Assembly: GCF_021044935.1 (NCBI RefSeq)
Contig: NZ_JAJNMP010000004.1
Span: forward strand, 310,001 to 374,000
Direction: 5' to 3'
DNA length: 64,000 bases
DNA from: Agromyces cavernae
GTDB lineage: Bacteria; Actinomycetota; Actinomycetes; Actinomycetales; Microbacteriaceae
The position numbers were made by a program, and so were the translations under genes. Below are positions 8,032 to 19,499 of this stretch, piece by piece. Under the pieces are notes generated by a model. The model was not told the origin of the DNA, searched no databases, and saw only the letters and a program-made list of their open reading frames with translations. Position 1 is the first letter of the stretch. Every line of letters starts with the position of its first letter.

Positions 8032-8628
8032 TCAGTCGAACTCGATGAGCACCACTCGCGCGAGCGGCACGATGCGATACCCCTGGAGCTCACGCTCTCG
8101 CCGTGGCGAGCCGGGCTCGTGCAGCGCGAGATCGACGTGATCGCGCGCGACGCGGTCGAGTGTGCCGTGCACGATGCAGTCGACGGTCGTCAGTCGCACC
8201 GGCGTCCGTCGGCGGCAGAGGTCGCGCAGCACGAACGGCAGGCCGATGCGCTCGGCCAGTCGAGCGGATGACTCGGGCACGGGCTCGAGGCTCGGGTCGA
8301 GCTGCGAGCGGCTCGGCAGCACCGCGGCGATCGCCGAGAGCGGTACGACGCACTGCCGCGATCGCCGGCCGGCTGCGCGCGACTCGGCGCTCATCCAGTC
8401 CCGCCCGAACGCGAGGGGACGCAACGCCATCACGACGCCCCCGTGGAGTTCGACGCGCACGATGACGTCGCCGCCATCGGTGGTCCGCGAGATGGCCGTG
8501 AGCCGGTCGCGCAGCGTGAGCCGACCGAGGCGGAGCCGCTCGCCTTCGATGGCGAGCGCGCGCTCTTCATCGCGCTGTTCGCGGTCGAGCTGCGACTCGA
8601 GGTCGTCGAACAGCAGGTCCCAGCGCAT
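8032..8628 (-). CDS. Conserved hypothetical protein, possible Sm-like beta-barrel at C-terminus
   Basis: The 198-residue soluble protein starts MRWDLLFDDLESQLD with a charged helical region up to about residue 45, then has two beta-rich parts. The C-terminal part (about 130-198) alternates hydrophobic residues as VRLTTVDCIVHGTLDRVARD, then HVDLAL and YRIVPLARVVLIEFD, a pattern that recalls an Sm/SH3-like barrel. That fold assignment is my reading, not a recognised family. Codon use is ordinary for the genome and the ORF is intact. It converges on the HTH gene and is divergent from the Rv3235-like gene. Confidence 0.75.
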   Translation of the reverse strand: MRWDLLFDDLESQLDREQRDEERALAIEGERLRLGRLTLRDRLTAISRTTDGGDVIVRVELHGGVVMALRPLAFGRDWMSAESRAAGRRSRQCVVPLSAIAAVLPSRSQLDPSLEPVPESSARLAERIGLPFVLRDLCRRRTPVRLTTVDCIVHGTLDRVARDHVDLALHEPGSPRRERELQGYRIVPLARVVLIEFD

Positions 8629-8689
8629 GCAGCGACGCTACCGTGCGACTTCGCGGCTCGACGAAGTTCTCCACAGGTGACGAAAGCGC

Positions 8690-8719
8690 TTGACACGCTT
8701 CGCGACCGCTGGCTAGGTT
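8690..8719 (+). promoter_or_regulatory. Sigma-70-type promoter, TTGACA-N18-TAGGTT
   Basis: TTGACA at 8690-8695 and TAGGTT at 8714-8719 are separated by 18 bases, close to the actinobacterial housekeeping consensus. It points towards the Rv3235-like gene and predicts a leader of about 85 bases. Confidence 0.75.
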
Positions 8720-8738
8720 CGGTCAGGAATCACCGATG

Positions 8739-8754
8739 CCCCCCAAAACGGGGG
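8739..8754 (+). other. C-rich/G-rich hairpin in the leader of the Rv3235-like gene
   Basis: CCCCCC-AAAAC-GGGGG forms a strong short hairpin about 13 bases after the predicted transcription start. It has no trailing U-run, so it is more likely a leader structure or protein site than a terminator. A similar hairpin occurs at 31591. Confidence 0.4.
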
Positions 8755-8810
8755 TCATTCATGTCGCGCGATCGAGAGGTCGGCGAGCCCCGGCCCTACC
8801 TGGAGCATGA

Positions 8811-9263
8811 ATGTCCGACCGCGCTGCCGCCACCGCCCGACCGCTCACGCAATCGGGTGCCTCCGCACGCTTCCACGACGATCTCGACGACTACTTCGCA
8901 CGCCAGCCGGCGCGACGTGCAGAGCTGCCCGATCCCGAGCCCGTGCTGCGAAACCTCACCCGCTGCGTCATCGAGGCGCTCGCGGGTGCTCGCGATCTCG
9001 AACAGCTCGCCCGGTGGGTCAACGACGACGTCTACCGCAACCTCTCCAAGCGCGTGGTGCTCGCCGCGCGGGCGCGCCGCGTGAAAGACCAGGCGCCGCA
9101 GCGTCCGTCGTTCTCGCTCGGGCGCGTGCACCTCAGCGAGCCCGCCGACGGAGTCATCGAGGGCGTCGTCATGGTGCACCAGCGCGCGCGTTCGCGTGCC
9201 GTCGCCATCCGTCTCGAGGGCTTCGACCAGCGCTGGCGCGCGAGCGCGATCAGCGTGCTCTGA
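8811..9263 (+). CDS. Rv3235/DUF6459-type protein
   Basis: The 150-residue protein has a disordered N-terminus (about 1-45) and a compact alpha-beta domain starting at PEPVLRNLTRCVIEALAG. The domain continues LARWVNDDVYRNLSKRV and ends DQRWRASAISVL, the pattern of the actinobacterial Rv3235 family next to secA. The biochemical role is unknown; some relatives are annotated as helicase-adjacent or energy-transduction proteins without proof. It is monocistronic with its own TTGACA/TAGGTT promoter and a strong terminator behind it. Two start codons lie close together; the ATG in the longer frame was used. Confidence 0.87.
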   Translation: MSDRAAATARPLTQSGASARFHDDLDDYFARQPARRAELPDPEPVLRNLTRCVIEALAGARDLEQLARWVNDDVYRNLSKRVVLAARARRVKDQAPQRPSFSLGRVHLSEPADGVIEGVVMVHQRARSRAVAIRLEGFDQRWRASAISVL

Positions 9264-9341
9264 CCCAGCTCCGCGACAGCACGGCGACTCGGGTGCACAC
9301 ACGGCGACGCCTGCGCGGGCGGGCCCGCACGACACTGAGAT

Positions 9342-9387
9342 GACGGATGCCCCTGCACGGCGCTCACGCCGTGCAGGGGCATCCGTC
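9342..9387. terminator. Perfect 21-bp stem, bidirectional terminator between the Rv3235-like gene and secA
   Basis: The arms 9342-9362 and 9367-9387 are perfectly complementary over 21 bases with a CTCA loop. It lies between two convergent stops. There is no T-run, which is common for high-GC terminators. Confidence 0.85.
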
Positions 9388-9395
9388 TTCGACTG

Positions 9396-12188
<2,793 letters not shown>

Positions 12189-12296
12189 GAATGTTCTCCT
12201 GTACTCGTCGGGCGCACACGCCTCGGGTGGTGGGCACGCCCCGCACCGCCGGTGCAGCGGTCATTTTAGCCATGCTACTGGGATGCAGGCTGAGCG

Positions 12297-12330
12297 GAAT
12301 CCGCCCACCGCGGTCGCGGTGGGCGGATTC
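12297..12330 (-). terminator. Perfect 15-bp stem-loop downstream of hpf
   Basis: The arms 12297-12311 and 12316-12330 are fully complementary around a four-base loop. It begins 24 bases after the hpf stop on the minus strand and before the secA start, so it probably ends the hpf transcript or attenuates secA. Confidence 0.75.
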
Positions 12331-12353
12331 GCTGCGTCAGGTGGACGGTCGGG

Positions 12354-13058
12354 TCAGGAGGCGACGGCCGTCCTGCCGTTCGTCACGGGGGTGTCGACCG
12401 CGGCCTCGGCGTTCTCGTCGAGTCCGATGAGCCCGTAGTCCCAGCCCTTGCGGCGGTAGACGACGCTCGGCCTGCCGGTCTCGGAGTCGATGAAGAGATA
12501 GAAGTCGTGCCCGACGAGCTCCATGAAGTACAGCGCGTCGTCGACGGCCATGGGCGTCGACGGGAACACCTTGCGACGGATCACCACGGGACTGTACACC
12601 TCGTCTTCTTCGGTCGCCTCGTGCTCGGCGACCACGGGGATGCTGCCGGTGCGCACCTGCTCGAGCACCTCGGGCGCTGCCGCCTGCACGCCCACGTCGG
12701 AGAAGCCCCCGTCGGTCGCCTCGCGAAGGGAGGTGGGGCGCTTCGATCCACCGCGGTGCACCTTGCGGCGGTCCTTTGCCCGCCGGATGCGCTCGAGCAA
12801 TCGGCCGAGCGCCACGTCGAACGCCGCGTACTTGTCGGAGCCGTCAGCCTCGGCGCGGACCACGGGTCCCTTGCCGACGAGGGTGAGCTCGACGCGGTCG
12901 ATACCGGGGTTGCCGTTCTTCTCGTTCTGACGGCTGAGCTTCACGTCGAGTGAGATTGCCCGTTCGGCGAGATGCGTGACCTTCTCGGCCTTCTCGGTCG
13001 CGTATGCGCGGAACCGATCCGTGATCCCCAGGTTGCGTCCGACGATGTTCAGTTCCAT
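12354..13058 (-). CDS. hpf: Long-form ribosome hibernation-promoting factor
   Basis: Binds the 30S subunit and, in the long form, pairs ribosomes into inactive 100S dimers. The 234-residue protein has the N-terminal S30AE domain (about 1-100, from MELNIVGRNLGITDRFR) with KVTHLAERAISLDVKLS, a variable linker and the C-terminal dimerisation domain (about 165-220, VIRRKVFPSTPMAVDDALYF, then GHDFYLFIDSETG and VVYRRKGWDYGLI). Shine-Dalgarno GGAGG lies 5 bases before the ATG. It is 23 bases after comF and before secA, the order Rv3242c-Rv3241c-Rv3240c. Confidence 0.96.
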   Translation of the reverse strand: MELNIVGRNLGITDRFRAYATEKAEKVTHLAERAISLDVKLSRQNEKNGNPGIDRVELTLVGKGPVVRAEADGSDKYAAFDVALGRLLERIRRAKDRRKVHRGGSKRPTSLREATDGGFSDVGVQAAAPEVLEQVRTGSIPVVAEHEATEEDEVYSPVVIRRKVFPSTPMAVDDALYFMELVGHDFYLFIDSETGRPSVVYRRKGWDYGLIGLDENAEAAVDTPVTNGRTAVAS

Positions 13059-13081
13059 GACGACCTCCGTTCACCGGCGTG

Positions 13082-13894
13082 TCACCCGGCTCTAGAGGGT
13101 GGATCGACCACGCCTGTCCTGCCACCGTAGTCGCCCGACACGGCATTGTCACGGAATGTTTGCCAAGAGTCTCCTGTGCCCGACGACCCCCTCAGCGGCG
13201 TCTCGGCGAGCACCGCGAGAGCGACGGTCTCGGCCCCTGCGGCGGTCAGCGCGCGCATCGCCTCGGCGAGCGTCGATCCGGTCGTGAGCACGTCGTCGAC
13301 GACGAGGAATCGACGGTCGTCGAGCGATCTCGGGGCCACGAGGGCGCCCTCGGCGTTCGCGCGACGGGCCTCGACGCCGAGCCCGGCCTGGTCGGCCCGA
13401 TCGCGCGCCAGGCGCAGCACCGGTGCCGATCGGATGCCGCTGCGCCGAAGCAGCAGCTCGACAGGGCGGTACCCGCGCTCGCGAAAGGCCCGGGCCGTCG
13501 ACGGGATCGTGCACACCTCGATCGCCCGGCCGGACGGCGCGTCGGCGAGCGCCCGCACGACGGCCGCGTGCAGTGCGCGCGCGAGCACCGGAGCCGCGTC
13601 GGTGCGTCCGCCGTCCTTGAACGCCCCGACCACGGCGGCGACGGGTCCGGCGTACTGCAGCGCCGCCCACACCGGTGGCGCATCGCATCGGGCGAGGCCG
13701 GGTCGGGAGACCCGCGTCGGGTGCGCGACGAGTGCCCGGCGGCAGTCGTCGCACACGGCACGGTCGGCGAGCCCGCAGCCGGAGCACGCGACCGGTGCGA
13801 GCACCGCGAGCGCATCGAGCGCTGCCGTAGCGAGACGGCCGCGAAGGCCACGCCCGCGAGGCGCGAGGGCTTCGGGATGCATCGGGTGGGACAT
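13082..13894 (-). CDS. comF: ComF-family phosphoribosyltransferase-like protein
   Basis: ComF proteins have a phosphoribosyltransferase fold and take part in DNA uptake in competent bacteria; in actinobacteria their role is uncertain. The 270-residue protein has an N-terminal Cys cluster (CSGCG and CDDC, about 33-50), which is probably a zinc finger. The PRPP loop near residue 200 reads FLVVDDVLTTGSTLAEA. A RERGYRPVELLLR segment precedes it. The start used is ATG 13894, which gives MSHPMHPEAL; ATG 13882 is a possible alternative, and the upstream open frame lies inside the lpqB 3' region. It lies between lpqB and hpf on the same strand and may be cotranscribed with both. Confidence 0.9.
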   Translation of the reverse strand: MSHPMHPEALAPRGRGLRGRLATAALDALAVLAPVACSGCGLADRAVCDDCRRALVAHPTRVSRPGLARCDAPPVWAALQYAGPVAAVVGAFKDGGRTDAAPVLARALHAAVVRALADAPSGRAIEVCTIPSTARAFRERGYRPVELLLRRSGIRSAPVLRLARDRADQAGLGVEARRANAEGALVAPRSLDDRRFLVVDDVLTTGSTLAEAMRALTAAGAETVALAVLAETPLRGSSGTGDSWQTFRDNAVSGDYGGRTGVVDPPSRAG

Positions 13895-13988
13895 CCGCAC
13901 AGTGTCGACGACCTGCGACCGGACGTGAACGGGCCGCGTCGGAGATGTGGATGTGCCGGGATCGTGCGCGCCTGTCGAGGACGCGTGC

Positions 13989-15677
13989 TCAGTCGGGCTG
14001 CTGCGTCGCGGTGAACCGGATACCGGTTGCACGGATCTGCCATCCGACGCCGCTGCGCGCGACGAGATCGCCCGCCGACGTGAGCACCCGCAGGTCTCGC
14101 TCGCCGTTGCCGCCGACGACGGAGATGCCTTCGGCCGGGCCCTGCACCACCTCTGCGAATCCGCCGACGACCTGGATGATCACGCGGGTCTCGCCGCCGG
14201 GCAGTGCGGTGATCGAGGCGACCCGGCGGGCGTCGAGCCACGCCACGTCGCGCGGCGTGCCCGCAACGCTCGTCATTCGGAGTCCCACGGGTCCGAGTTG
14301 CGTGGGGAACCCGTCGCCATCGCGCTCGATCGAGGCAGCCACGAACTGCGTGCGCGCCCCGTCGCCGAGCAGCGCGATGACGCGCGTGCCGTCGCGCGAG
14401 ACCTCGATCGCCGCGATCGAACTCCCCGCCCACGGCACCAGGATCTGGCGCTCGGTGCCGTCGGGGAGGAACGCGACGAGCTCGCCGGGCGCATCGGAAG
14501 GGACCGACCAGACCACGCCCTGCGGGTCGATGTCGGGCACGACGAGGCCCGGTCTCGGATCGAGCGGCGCGGCGTCCTCGTCGGCGCGCACGATCGCGAC
14601 GCCGCCGGCCGACCGCACCGCGACGGCCTCGGCGCCGGGCCCGACGGAGGCGCCATCGGGGGCGAGCGCCTCGACCTGCGGCGAGACCCCCGAGATCTGC
14701 TCGATCGAGTCGCCCGACGTCGAGAGATGCCCGAAGCTCGTGCCGTCGAACACGACCGGGCGCGGGTCGACTCGCGGATTCACCTCGGGCTCGGGCGACA
14801 GCGCGGGCACGTTCTGCTCGGCGCCGTCGAGCGACAGCACGACATCGTCGACGTTGCGCACGCTGCCGACGAGGCTGGCGTCGAGCTGCTCCTGCATGCG
14901 CTGCACCGAGACGAGGTCGTCGAACGAGGCACCCGAGAGGCCGACGCTCGCGGTTCGGCCCGACACCGGCACCGAGTTCGGCTCGAGCTGCACCCCCTCG
15001 GGGAACGCCGAGACGACCCCGGGATCGAGCCAGTCGGCCGGTCCGGCCAGCAGGGCCCGCACGATGCTCGTCTGCACCGAGTCGCGACCCGCGAACCAGC
15101 GCAGATCGGGTACGAGGTAGCGGTACTCGGTGTCGTAGAAGTACAGCGCCTGCGGAAGGAACACCTCTTCGAATGTGAGCTCGTCGACGAGCAGGCCCTG
15201 CGGCGCCTCGGCGATGCGCCATTGCCCATCGACCTGCTCGAGCCGGTACGGCAGCGCGACCTCGGCGCTCGACTCGGGCAGGTCGTACTGCCCGTTCGAC
15301 GTGAGCGAGGCCGCCGGCGTCACGTCGACGACCATCGTGGTCTCGCTCGTCAGCTCGTACGCGCGATCAGCGAGCACGTCGATCGTCGCGCGTTCGTCGG
15401 GTTGCCATACCCCGGCGAACGCGGGCGTGAGGTACTCTCGCGCCACCTGGTAGCGGCCGCGCGGGCTCGCCGCAGCCTCGATGAAGCCCTGCACGATCTG
15501 CTGCTGCGTGGCATCGGGTTGCGGGCCGCGCGCGAACGTGTCGAGTTCGAGCGATTCCTCGACCGGCTCGGGGTTGCCTGCCGTCACCGGACCGGAGCTC
15601 GGCAGCGACACGCAGGCGGTGAGCAGCGCGACCAGGATCAGGGCGAGGGATGCCGCAGCGCCGTGTCGTCTATGCAT
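13989..15677 (-). CDS. lpqB: Lipoprotein LpqB, MtrB-associated sensor partner
   Basis: An extracytoplasmic lipoprotein that in mycobacteria interacts with MtrB and modulates MtrA signalling. The 562-residue protein has a signal peptide with a clear lipobox LLTAC (lipidated Cys22). An LpqB N-terminal domain (about 50-190) and a GerMN domain (about 190-310, DLRWFAGRDSVQTSIVRALL) follow, and the C-terminal part is a beta-propeller. The ATG was chosen because it overlaps the mtrB stop by 8 bases and puts the lipobox at the normal distance; a longer upstream in-frame extension would bury the signal peptide. It is the third gene of mtrA-mtrB-lpqB. Confidence 0.95.
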   Translation of the reverse strand: MHRRHGAAASLALILVALLTACVSLPSSGPVTAGNPEPVEESLELDTFARGPQPDATQQQIVQGFIEAAASPRGRYQVAREYLTPAFAGVWQPDERATIDVLADRAYELTSETTMVVDVTPAASLTSNGQYDLPESSAEVALPYRLEQVDGQWRIAEAPQGLLVDELTFEEVFLPQALYFYDTEYRYLVPDLRWFAGRDSVQTSIVRALLAGPADWLDPGVVSAFPEGVQLEPNSVPVSGRTASVGLSGASFDDLVSVQRMQEQLDASLVGSVRNVDDVVLSLDGAEQNVPALSPEPEVNPRVDPRPVVFDGTSFGHLSTSGDSIEQISGVSPQVEALAPDGASVGPGAEAVAVRSAGGVAIVRADEDAAPLDPRPGLVVPDIDPQGVVWSVPSDAPGELVAFLPDGTERQILVPWAGSSIAAIEVSRDGTRVIALLGDGARTQFVAASIERDGDGFPTQLGPVGLRMTSVAGTPRDVAWLDARRVASITALPGGETRVIIQVVGGFAEVVQGPAEGISVVGGNGERDLRVLTSAGDLVARSGVGWQIRATGIRFTATQQPD

Positions 15678-17427
15678 CGCGGGCCTCCTCGGGGGTTCGG
15701 GCCGACGGGAACGCCCCGGGCGGAGCATCCACCCCCTCCGGCGCTATCGCGCCGGACTCGTCGCCGTTCTGCATCGCACCGTTCTCGACCGTCGTGACCA
15801 TGCCCGTGGGCGGCGGGCCCTCGGCGCCGGCATCGTCGGGCTCGAGCGGCAGCGGCGAGACGACGGCCGCAGCGTCGTCGGTGCGCGGCAGCGTGAGACG
15901 GAACACCGTGCCGGCGCCGGGCCGCGACCAAAGGTCGAGGGTGCCGCCGTGCGCGACGGCGTCTTCGAGGGAGATCGCGAGCCCGAGTCCGGTGCCGCCG
16001 ATCGTGCGCGTCCGACTCGGATCGGCGCGCCAGAACCGGTCGAACACGCGAGCGCTCTCTTCTTGCGTCATGCCGAGTCCGTAGTCACGCACCGAGAGGG
16101 CGATCGCCGTGGCGTTGCTATCGACGGCGACGACGATGGGGCGACCCTCGCCGTGCTCGATCGCGTTGCCGAGCAGGTTCCGCACGATGCGGCGGATGCG
16201 GCGGGGATCGACCTCGGCGTCGAGATGCCCGCCGGGGGCGACGAGCCGAAGCTCGCTGCCGCGGCCCTGCGCGAGCTCGTGCATCGACTCGATCGCATCG
16301 CCCGCGAGGTGCACGAGGTTCGTCGGCTCGGTCGCGAGCTCGACGGATCCGGCGTCGTAGCGGCTGATCTCGAGCAGGTCTGCGAGGAGCAGCTCGAACC
16401 GGTCGGTCTGCGTGTGCAGCAGCTCGACGGTGCGCGAGGTCGGGCCGGGGAAGTCGTCGCGCTGGCCGTACAGCACGTCGCCCGCGAGCCGGATCGTCGT
16501 GAGCGGGGTGCGCAGCTCGTGCGAGACATCGGACACGAACCGCTGCTGCACGACCGAGAGCTCGGCGAGTTCCCGGATGCGTGCCTGAAGGCTGTCTGCC
16601 ATGCCGTTGAACGACGCGGCGAGGATGGCGAGCTCGTCTTCGCCGCGCGAGGGCATGCGCACGCCGAGATCGCCCGCGGCGAGCCGGCGGCTCGTCGCGG
16701 CCGCGGTGCGGATCGGCTCGATCACCCACCGCACCACGAGGAAGATGATCGCGGTGAGCAGGGCGAGCAGGGCGATCGCGCCGACGATGCCGACGGCCTG
16801 CATGAAGGCGAGCGAGTCCTGCGCTGCCGCGAAATTGTAGCCGATGTAGAGCTCGTACCGGCCGGCCCCGGGGGGCGCCTCGAGGTCGCTGCCGACGACG
16901 ACGCCGGGGTCGGTGCCGCCGTCGGGATTCGCGAGCCCGACCGACTGCCAGAACTGCCCGCCCGGGTTGGCCTGCACCCGCTCGCGCAGCTCGGGTGTGA
17001 TCACGTTGCTGAGCTCCGCGTCGCCGCGGTCGGGCGGGGCGATGCTGCTCGACTCCTGGTCGGGCACCCGGAAGTACCTGATCGCGTTGCTCCCCGAGAC
17101 CGCCTGCACGGTGCGCACGGTCGAGCTCATGAGGCTCTGCAGCGACGCGCGGTCGGCGGCATCGGACGAGCTGAGAATGCGCTGCGCCGCGATCGTCGCG
17201 TTGTTCGACGCGTCGAGCACCCGGTCGCGCTGCTGCTCGAAGATGTTCGACGCCACGCTGAACGAGATGTACGCGCCGATGACGAGGATCGCGAGCGACG
17301 AGAGGGCGAGCGTGATGATGACGGTGCGGAACTGCAGCGAGCGCCGCCAGAGCGCGGCGAGGCGCCGCGGCTCCTCCCGCCACCACCCGGGCTGGAACCG
17401 CCCCGGAGCCTCGGCCGCCGTCGTCAT
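15670..17427 (-). CDS. mtrB: MtrB sensor histidine kinase
   Basis: The membrane sensor of the MtrAB system, which coordinates cell wall turnover and division. The 585-residue protein has TM1 (about 32-55, TVIITLALSSLAILVIGAYI), an extracytoplasmic domain of about 150 residues, TM2 (about 212-235), a HAMP domain and the H-box FVSDVSHELRTPL near residue 305. The N-box NLLGNAIEHG and the G-boxes DYGLGM and GTGLGLAIS follow, then an acidic C-terminal extension of about 60 residues that I do not recognise. It begins 8 bases after mtrA and overlaps lpqB. Confidence 0.96.
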   Translation of the reverse strand: MTTAAEAPGRFQPGWWREEPRRLAALWRRSLQFRTVIITLALSSLAILVIGAYISFSVASNIFEQQRDRVLDASNNATIAAQRILSSSDAADRASLQSLMSSTVRTVQAVSGSNAIRYFRVPDQESSSIAPPDRGDAELSNVITPELRERVQANPGGQFWQSVGLANPDGGTDPGVVVGSDLEAPPGAGRYELYIGYNFAAAQDSLAFMQAVGIVGAIALLALLTAIIFLVVRWVIEPIRTAAATSRRLAAGDLGVRMPSRGEDELAILAASFNGMADSLQARIRELAELSVVQQRFVSDVSHELRTPLTTIRLAGDVLYGQRDDFPGPTSRTVELLHTQTDRFELLLADLLEISRYDAGSVELATEPTNLVHLAGDAIESMHELAQGRGSELRLVAPGGHLDAEVDPRRIRRIVRNLLGNAIEHGEGRPIVVAVDSNATAIALSVRDYGLGMTQEESARVFDRFWRADPSRTRTIGGTGLGLAISLEDAVAHGGTLDLWSRPGAGTVFRLTLPRTDDAAAVVSPLPLEPDDAGAEGPPPTGMVTTVENGAMQNGDESGAIAPEGVDAPPGAFPSARTPEEARDA

Positions 17428-17435
17428 GCGCCGCC

Positions 17436-18116
17436 TCAGGTCGTCGCGCCGGCGCGGTAGCCGACGCCGCGCACCGTCATCACGATGCGGGGGTTGTCGG
17501 GGTCGTGCTCGACCTTCGCGCGCAGGCGCTGCACGTGCACGTTCACGAGCCGCGTGTCGGCCTTGTAGTGGTAGCCCCAGACCTGCTCGAGCAGCATCTC
17601 GCGGGTGAACACCTGCTGGGGCTTCGACGCGAGCGTGAGCAGCAGGTCGAACTCGAGGGGCGTGAGATTGATACGGGTCTCGCCGCGACGCACCTCATGA
17701 CCGGCGGCGTCGATGACGAGGTCGCCGATGCCCAGCGTCGCCGCGACGGGGTCGGGTGACGGGCGCAGACGGGTGCGGATGCGCGCGACGAGCTCTTTGG
17801 GGTTGAACGGCTTGACCATGTAGTCGTCGGCACCCGACTCGAGGCCGCGCACGACATCGGCGGTGTCGGACTTGGCGGTCAGCATGATGATAGGTGTGCC
17901 GGACTCGGCGCGGATGCGGCCGCAGACCTCGATGCCGTCGACGCCCGGCAGCATGAGGTCGAGCAGCACGAGGTCGGGCTTCGACTCGCGGAACGCGGCG
18001 AGCGCGCCTGCGCCGTCGGCGCAGAACACGGGTTCGAAACCCTCGGTGCGCAGCACGATGCCGATCATCTCGGCGAGAGCGGTGTCGTCATCGACGACGA
18101 GTACGCGTGGAGGCAT
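17436..18116 (-). CDS. mtrA: MtrA response regulator, OmpR/PhoB family
   Basis: Essential DNA-binding regulator of wall metabolism and replication genes in actinobacteria. The 226-residue protein has a receiver domain with acidic pocket DDD (9-11), phosphoacceptor D53 in DLMLPGVDG, LTAK and K of VKPF, then a winged-helix domain (about 130-224) with TRLVNVHVQRLRAKVEHDP. First gene of the operon with mtrB and lpqB. A TAGTGT -10-like element at 18169-18174 (minus strand) would give a leader of about 45 bases; its -35 is weak. Confidence 0.97.
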   Translation of the reverse strand: MPPRVLVVDDDTALAEMIGIVLRTEGFEPVFCADGAGALAAFRESKPDLVLLDLMLPGVDGIEVCGRIRAESGTPIIMLTAKSDTADVVRGLESGADDYMVKPFNPKELVARIRTRLRPSPDPVAATLGIGDLVIDAAGHEVRRGETRINLTPLEFDLLLTLASKPQQVFTREMLLEQVWGYHYKADTRLVNVHVQRLRAKVEHDPDNPRIVMTVRGVGYRAGATT

Positions 18117-18296
18117 CTGTTCATCTCTGTCGGTCGCCGCGGAGAGCGGGGCAGAATCCAGTGCGTCAACACTAGCCGTTCACACCGTCAGACGGCCGGA
18201 TGTCCCGTGGACGGGCGCCATGCGACGCGACGGCCTCCGCAGCGGTCGGTCGAATGTGAAAGCATGGGGAAACCCCGCCGGAAGGAGCGCGTACAG

Positions 18297-19499
18297 GTGT
18301 CGGATCACGACTGGCAGGCGCCCGGCGGCGCACCCTCGCGCGGCCCGGCTCCGAGCGCAGGTTCGCCCTCGGGCGCGCCCGCTCCCGGGTATGCGTCGCA
18401 GCCCGGCGGCGGGTCATCCGATTCGCCCTACGGCGCACCGCCGCCGCCCCTTCCGGGGACATCGGGCGGGTGGGCGCCGCCGCCCAAGCCGGGGCTGCTT
18501 CCGCTGCGGCCGCTGGGCTTCGGCACGCTGCTGTGGGCACCGTTCACCGCGCTTCGGCGCAACCCTGCGGCGACCTTCGGCAGCGGCCTCGTGGTGCAGC
18601 TGATCTCGGCGATCGCGACGATCGCCGTCATCGTGCCGTTCGCCGTCTTCACGTTCTCGCGCATCGAGAGCGCTGCCGCCGAAGACCTCGACGCCCTGCT
18701 GGCGGGCAGCGTCGGCGGCCTGCTGCTCGTCATGCTCGTGCCGATCGCGGTCTCGATCGTCGCGGCGGCGTTCCTGCAGGGCGTCATGGTGGTCGAGGTC
18801 GCAACCGGCACGCTCGGCGAACGGCTCGGGTTCGGGGCGCTGTGGCGCAGGGCCGCGAAGCGCATCGGGCCGTTGCTGGGGTGGACCGCGATCGTCACCC
18901 TCGCCGTGCTCCTCGTCATCGCGGCGTTCGTCGCCGTCATCGTCGTCGGGGCGCTCACCTCGCCCGCGGCACTGGTCGTCGCGATCGTCGCGACGCTGCT
19001 CGCGGGCCTCGGCGTCGCCGTGCTCGCCGCGTGGCTCGGCACCAAGCTCTCGATCGTGCCGAGCATCATCGTGCTCGAGCGTGCGGGCATCCGCGCCGCG
19101 GTGCGTCGGTCGTGGCTGCTCACGAACGACTACTTCTGGCGAACGCTGGGCACCCTGCTGCTCGTCGCGCTCATCCTGAACTTCGCGTCCCAGGTCGTCG
19201 TGCAGCCGATCTCGTTCATCGGCAGCATCCTCGCCGTCCTCATCGACCCCAACGGCACGGGCGCAGGGCTCACCGTCACGATCATCACGACGGTCGTGAC
19301 GCTCATCCTCTCGCTCGTGATCGGGGCGATCACGGCGGTGGTGCAGGCGGCGCTCGTCGCAATCATCTACGTCGACCTGCGCATGCGACACGAGGGCCTC
19401 GACCTCGAGCTCGCGCGCACGGTCGAGTTGCGCGACACGGGCCACCCCGTCGGCGATCCGTTCGCCCCGCCCGCGACCGCAGGGGCGCCCGCGACGTGA
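18297..19499 (+). CDS. Polytopic membrane protein with proline-rich N-terminus, GPDPase membrane-domain type
   Basis: The 400-residue protein has a disordered N-terminus of about 75 residues rich in Gly, Pro, Ser and Ala. After it come six to eight membrane segments, for example LISAIATIAVIVPFAVFTF, LLLVMLVPIAVSIVAAAFL and LVVAIVATLLAGLGVAVLAA. A conserved cytoplasmic helix reads GIRAAVRRSWLLTNDYFW, typical of membrane domains related to glycerophosphodiester phosphodiesterase proteins. No catalytic site is present. The GTG start was chosen for its Shine-Dalgarno AAGGAG 9 bases upstream; ATG 18264 is the alternative. It heads the five-gene MoxR operon, overlaps the next gene by GTGA and is divergent from mtrA. 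Confidence 0.85.
   Translation: MSDHDWQAPGGAPSRGPAPSAGSPSGAPAPGYASQPGGGSSDSPYGAPPPPLPGTSGGWAPPPKPGLLPLRPLGFGTLLWAPFTALRRNPAATFGSGLVVQLISAIATIAVIVPFAVFTFSRIESAAAEDLDALLAGSVGGLLLVMLVPIAVSIVAAAFLQGVMVVEVATGTLGERLGFGALWRRAAKRIGPLLGWTAIVTLAVLLVIAAFVAVIVVGALTSPAALVVAIVATLLAGLGVAVLAAWLGTKLSIVPSIIVLERAGIRAAVRRSWLLTNDYFWRTLGTLLLVALILNFASQVVVQPISFIGSILAVLIDPNGTGAGLTVTIITTVVTLILSLVIGAITAVVQAALVAIIYVDLRMRHEGLDLELARTVELRDTGHPVGDPFAPPATAGAPAT

Noticed and set aside
7640-8676. A replication origin or plasmid-type partition locus near the ParA-fold gene
   Set aside because: There is only one perfect DnaA box, no dnaA, dnaN or parB, and the ParA-fold protein has a CpaE-type receiver domain.
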